DNA from: Desulfovibrio sp.
GTDB taxonomy: Bacteria; Desulfobacterota; Desulfovibrionia; Desulfovibrionales; Desulfovibrionaceae
DNA: 64,000 bases
Direction of reading: 5' to 3'
NCBI GenBank assembly: GCA_031279825.1
Contig: JAITHT010000046.1
Coordinates: 1 to 64,000, forward strand
Below the pieces are notes generated by a model. The model searched no databases and was not told the origin of the DNA. It saw only the letters and a program-made list of their open reading frames with translations. This document shows, piece by piece, positions 63,527 to 64,000 of the stretch (its first letter is position 1; each line of letters begins with the position of its first letter). A program made the translations under genes and the position numbers.

Positions 63527-64000
63527 ATGGAAATACGCAAACATGTGCTTGACTGGACCTACGCCTTCACCTGCCGCCTGCAGAGCACGTCGCCTGAAAG
63601 CTCACTTTTTGCCGGCCGCCTTGAGGCTTGCGCGCAAAGACTGCAAGGCGAGCTTCAGGCGGGTACCCTGCCGTATCTGAATATGCCTTTCCGTCAGGCT
63701 CTTGAAGCGGATTTGCCGCCGGTGCTTGAGCGTATCCGTTCTTATAAGCATATGATGCTGCTGGGTATCGGCGGATCCGCCCTTGGCGCCAGGGCCTTGC
63801 AGAAAGCGTTTTTCCCGGCTCAGGATCGTCCCGGGCACACTGGTCCTTTTTTGTGGATAGCCGACAACATTGACGCCGATACTCTTGACGCCTGGATGGG
63901 GATCCTTGATCCCAAGGAAACGGTGGTAGTGGTCATTTCCAAATCCGGCGGCACAATTGAGACCATGGCCCAATATTTTCTGGTGCGCCGCTGGCTTCAG
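63527..64000 (+). CDS. pgi: Glucose-6-phosphate isomerase (5' part, cut by window end)
   Basis: The first 158 codons are visible and remain open at the window edge. MMLLGIGGSALGARALQKAF is the sugar-phosphate isomerase P-loop region, and WIADNIDADTLDAW with VVISKSGGTIETMAQYFLVR is the second conserved segment. It interconverts glucose-6-phosphate and fructose-6-phosphate. ATG 63527 has ACGGAGAA upstream. It starts 41 bases after the aminotransferase, so the two may be co-transcribed. Confidence 0.9.
   Translation, partial: MEIRKHVLDWTYAFTCRLQSTSPESSLFAGRLEACAQRLQGELQAGTLPYLNMPFRQALEADLPPVLERIRSYKHMMLLGIGGSALGARALQKAFFPAQDRPGHTGPFLWIADNIDADTLDAWMGILDPKETVVVVISKSGGTIETMAQYFLVRRWLQ

Overview
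The window reads as a chromosomal segment of a sulfate-reducing-type deltaproteobacterium (Desulfovibrionaceae-like). The inference rests on family content and gene order rather than any database search: an exported CbiK cobaltochelatase under a cobalamin riboswitch, hisI-hisG next to corrin methyltransferases, a Fur-controlled feo locus with a Cys-rich FeoB-associated peptide, a rimP-nusA-ylxR-infB-DUF503-nrnA translation cluster, and a complete S10-spc-alpha ribosomal operon with Zn-type S14. No rRNA, tRNA, CRISPR array, intact transposase or prophage was seen.

Layout. 1-2948: a two-gene leftward module, a coiled-coil protein followed by a trans-membrane OmpA-domain protein. 2949-4301: gene-poor, hairpin-rich DNA. 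4302-6488: a Nudix hydrolase and a PLP aminotransferase. 6498-10000: leftward feo locus (Cys-rich peptide, FeoA, FeoB, DUF2325 protein) with two Fur-box-like palindromes. 10041-10529: queF. 10693-16867: cobalamin riboswitch and terminator, then cbiK, a VUT transporter, a periplasmic binding protein, cbiL, hisI, hisG and cbiF. 16976-21676: a chemoreceptor, an NADP-dependent secondary alcohol dehydrogenase and a convergent isocitrate dehydrogenase. 22248-27770: ChaN-PDZ lipoprotein, orphan HlyD-like protein, TauE exporter, NrnA and DUF503. 27812-33262: infB, ylxR, nusA, rimP (leftward) with a promoter and a terminator-like leader. 33400-34626: M23 endopeptidase and a small membrane protein. 35147-45124: alpha-2-macroglobulin-like protein, PbpC, LarB, HolB. 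45384-47078: potassium channel with two RCK units. 47144-62083: ribosomal protein operon with secY, map and rpoA and a strong terminator. 62313-64000: aspartate-type aminotransferase and the 5' part of pgi.

How the parts fit. Iron uptake (feo) and cobalamin synthesis (riboswitch-led genes) are metal/cofactor regulons lying side by side. The two housekeeping blocks, rimP-nusA-infB and S10-spc-alpha, supply transcription and translation machinery. The A2M-PbpC pair matches the known bacterial macroglobulin plus peptidoglycan repair pairing. Superimposed on this are at least two families of short, non-coding, inverted-repeat elements dispersed between genes (seven copies of an approximately 130 bp family and three of an approximately 157 bp family). 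They are the most distinctive non-coding signal in the window.
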